Assembly (NCBI RefSeq): GCF_030160635.1
Contig: NZ_BSOS01000041.1
Location: 34,407-98,406, forward strand
DNA length: 64,000 nt
Source: Acidocella aquatica
GTDB lineage: Bacteria > Pseudomonadota > Alphaproteobacteria > Acetobacterales > Acetobacteraceae
Direction: 5' to 3'
Shown: positions 62,842-64,000 of the stretch, piece by piece
How the letters are laid out: each line of letters starts with the position of its first letter
Numbering within the stretch: position 1 is the first letter of the stretch
Made by a program: the position numbers and the translations under genes
The notes under the pieces: model-generated
The model's database searches: none
What the model saw: only the letters and a program-made list of their open reading frames with translations
Told to the model about the DNA's origin: nothing

Positions 62842-62986
62842 TACGAAATGCTCCGGTTCATCAGTCCGGACCCGCGACGGTGCTCGGAGCCATGCCCCTC
62901 TCACGGAACGAAGGGCTTGTGTGAAAAGCATAATCGCATTGCATTACATTTCCAAGAGCCTTGGGCGCTGACGCCGTTGGGGCTTT

Positions 62987-63034
62987 AACCGGCGGGCCTC
63001 GCCGGAGGCGCGCCCCCGGCGAGGCCCGCCGGTT
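62987..63034. terminator. Very strong 19-bp hairpin
   Basis: AACCGGCGGGCCTCGCCGG and CCGGCGAGGCCCGCCGGTT pair perfectly around a ten-base loop, followed by TTATGTTTT on the plus strand. It lies 68 bases beyond the stop of the Roadblock gene (minus strand) and before the hybrid kinase start, so it likely separates the two transcripts, although the T-rich side faces the other way. Confidence 0.65.
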
Positions 63035-63102
63035 TTATGTTTTAGCGATTGAATTGATATCGCCAGTTTGGAGCTTTCGGTTCGCTCCACAGGCATATGG
63101 CG

Positions 63103-63468
63103 TTAGTGGAGCAATCCTGCGGCTGCTCTTGCCGCGGGGCCGGCGCTTTGGAAGAGCGTGTCAGCGCTGGTGGTGTTGCTGGTAATCGTCCATAGCGCCG
63201 CATCGGTTCCCGCCTGAATGACCAGCACATTGCCGGCTTTGCCTCTGATCATGGCTTGCTCGAAGTCACCGCGGATAATGCCCGCCGCCATGTGCTTGCC
63301 CAGCGACAGCAGGATGGCGATCATGGCCCCGAGATCATCATCCTCAATGTCAGTGGAAAGAGCCGAAGAGATGATGGAACCATCCGAGGATATGAGAAGG
63401 GAGGCTTCAATGCCGGGGGTGCTCCTGTTCAGCCCGTGCAATATGGCTTTTATCTGATCTTCATGCAT
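63103..63468 (-). CDS. Roadblock/LC7-domain protein
   Basis: 121 residues covering one Roadblock/LC7 fold: a first helix (DQIKAILHGLNRSTPGIEAS), then SLLISSDGSIISSAL, a helix MIAILLSLGKHMAAGII and strands RGKAGNVLVIQAG. In MglB and actinobacterial relatives such proteins regulate small GTPases or act as signalling scaffolds. No GTPase gene is seen nearby. AGGAG lies six bases before the ATG. It overlaps the upstream phasin-like gene by eight bases and precedes the giant hybrid kinase gene, so it may take part in the same signalling path. Confidence 0.82.
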   Translation of the reverse strand: MHEDQIKAILHGLNRSTPGIEASLLISSDGSIISSALSTDIEDDDLGAMIAILLSLGKHMAAGIIRGDFEQAMIRGKAGNVLVIQAGTDAALWTITSNTTSADTLFQSAGPAARAAAGLLH

Positions 63469-63808
63469 AAGCGTCTCCTAAATGGTTTTCGCGGTCAAAA
63501 AAATTCGAGCCAAAACCGTCATCCATCAGTTGGTAGCTCAGCAATATATCCTCGGGTGGATCACCGGTACCCGCAGCCCAGCCCGGGGGAAGCGCATCAA
63601 CCATGCCGCAAGCCCACGCGCTGAGTTCTTCCGTCCGATCAGATGTAAACATCAATTGAAAAAGGTCGCTCTGAGCTTTGGCCAGTCCCATCATGTTTCG
63701 GAAATGCCACAAATAGCCATGAGACCAGAACGACGCGACATTGTGTGCCACCTTCCACACTGTTTCAGCACGGCAGGCCAAATGCGGCGCATTGCAAAAC
63801 TGTGGCAC
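63461..63808 (-). CDS. Phasin-like protein 2
   Basis: 115 residues from GTG 63808 (CGGAG seven bases before); a TTG at 63838 is an alternative. The helical stretch ETVWKVAHNVASFWSHGYLW followed by MMGLAKAQSDLFQLMFTSDR is weakly but recognisably like the phasin-like protein at 56932-57372 (aligned positions: V-A-hydrophobic-N-A-S-W-S, then S-A-Q-D-L). It overlaps the Roadblock gene by eight bases. True function unknown. The 190 bases after its start hold nothing I recognise. Confidence 0.6.
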   Translation of the reverse strand: MPQFCNAPHLACRAETVWKVAHNVASFWSHGYLWHFRNMMGLAKAQSDLFQLMFTSDRTEELSAWACGMVDALPPGWAAGTGDPPEDILLSYQLMDDGFGSNFFDRENHLGDAYA

Positions 63809-64000
63809 GAAAATCTCCGCGTGTTGTGATGTTATCAAAATAATATTGGTTTAAACATTAGAACGTCATGTAAATTCTGGCCAATAGTTTTGAAGATATC
63901 CGGCACGCCCGATGCTGATACCCCCGGATTGTATCTAGCCCGGATTATGCAGGACTGCTGGCGAGCATAGCGTAAACCGTTGATTTGATGTAAGAATTGG

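Noticed and set aside
1..64000. CRISPR arrays, tRNA or rRNA genes, insertion sequences, prophage
   Set aside because: No regular direct-repeat array, cloverleaf-like gap sequence, transposase or integrase motif was seen when reading the gaps and proteins; a tRNA or repeat finder would be needed to exclude small cases.

Overview
The window looks like chromosomal DNA of a GC-rich proteobacterium. An alphaproteobacterium, perhaps an Acetobacteraceae relative, is my inference from GC level, class II DAHP synthase, phasin-like proteins and overall gene style; no rRNA or marker gene proves it. I saw no tRNA, rRNA, CRISPR array, transposase or phage gene. Genes are dense, with many 4-bp ATGA overlaps.

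Layout. 1-576: the end of an ammonium transporter. 686-12326: a regulon for a sugar acid. It has a LacI-family regulator, a four-gene ribose/rhamnose-type ABC importer, an SDR, two 3-hydroxyisobutyrate-dehydrogenase-type enzymes, and the kinase/isomerase/decarboxylase set (OtnK, OtnI, OtnC) of four-carbon acid-sugar catabolism. Matching palindromes around TGGTAGCGCTATCA stand in front of both halves. 12535-21114: housekeeping genes on the minus strand (SNF2/SWIM helicase, NAD synthetase, nicotinate phosphoribosyltransferase, class II DAHP synthase, glutathione reductase).

21460-47036 is the most interesting part: a catabolic island for a hydrophobic, probably alicyclic compound. It encodes a XylM/AlkB-type membrane hydroxylase, a XylA-type reductase, aryl-alcohol-type and aldehyde dehydrogenases, an acyl-CoA ligase, a thioesterase, two enoyl-CoA hydratase-family enzymes, and homologues of BadI (ring-opening 2-ketocyclohexanecarboxyl-CoA hydrolase) and BadH (2-hydroxycyclohexanecarboxyl-CoA dehydrogenase). 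It also carries a styrene-oxide-isomerase-like membrane protein, two paralogous unknown membrane proteins, a MalT/LuxR regulator, an envelope block (DUF1302, DUF1329, YCF48 propeller, MMPL/RND permease), a CoA-transferase-like protein and a beta-keto acid cleavage enzyme. My reading is oxidation of a ring methyl or methylene group to a carboxylate, CoA activation, hydration, oxidation and hydrolytic ring opening. No acyl-CoA dehydrogenase is present, which fits a substrate whose acid is already alpha,beta-unsaturated, such as the perillate derived from limonene. The substrate is inferred, not shown.

47076-55295: two secreted proteins of unknown function, a three-module glycosyltransferase, an Stf0-like sulfotransferase, a TetR regulator and a HerA-like ATPase. 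55340-63808: a signalling region. It holds a small histidine-kinase-like ATPase, two phasin-like proteins, a Roadblock/LC7 protein and a 1711-residue protein joining CheB, CheR, a coiled coil, PAS domains, a histidine kinase, two receiver domains and a LuxR-type DNA-binding domain. The last 190 bases hold nothing I can name.
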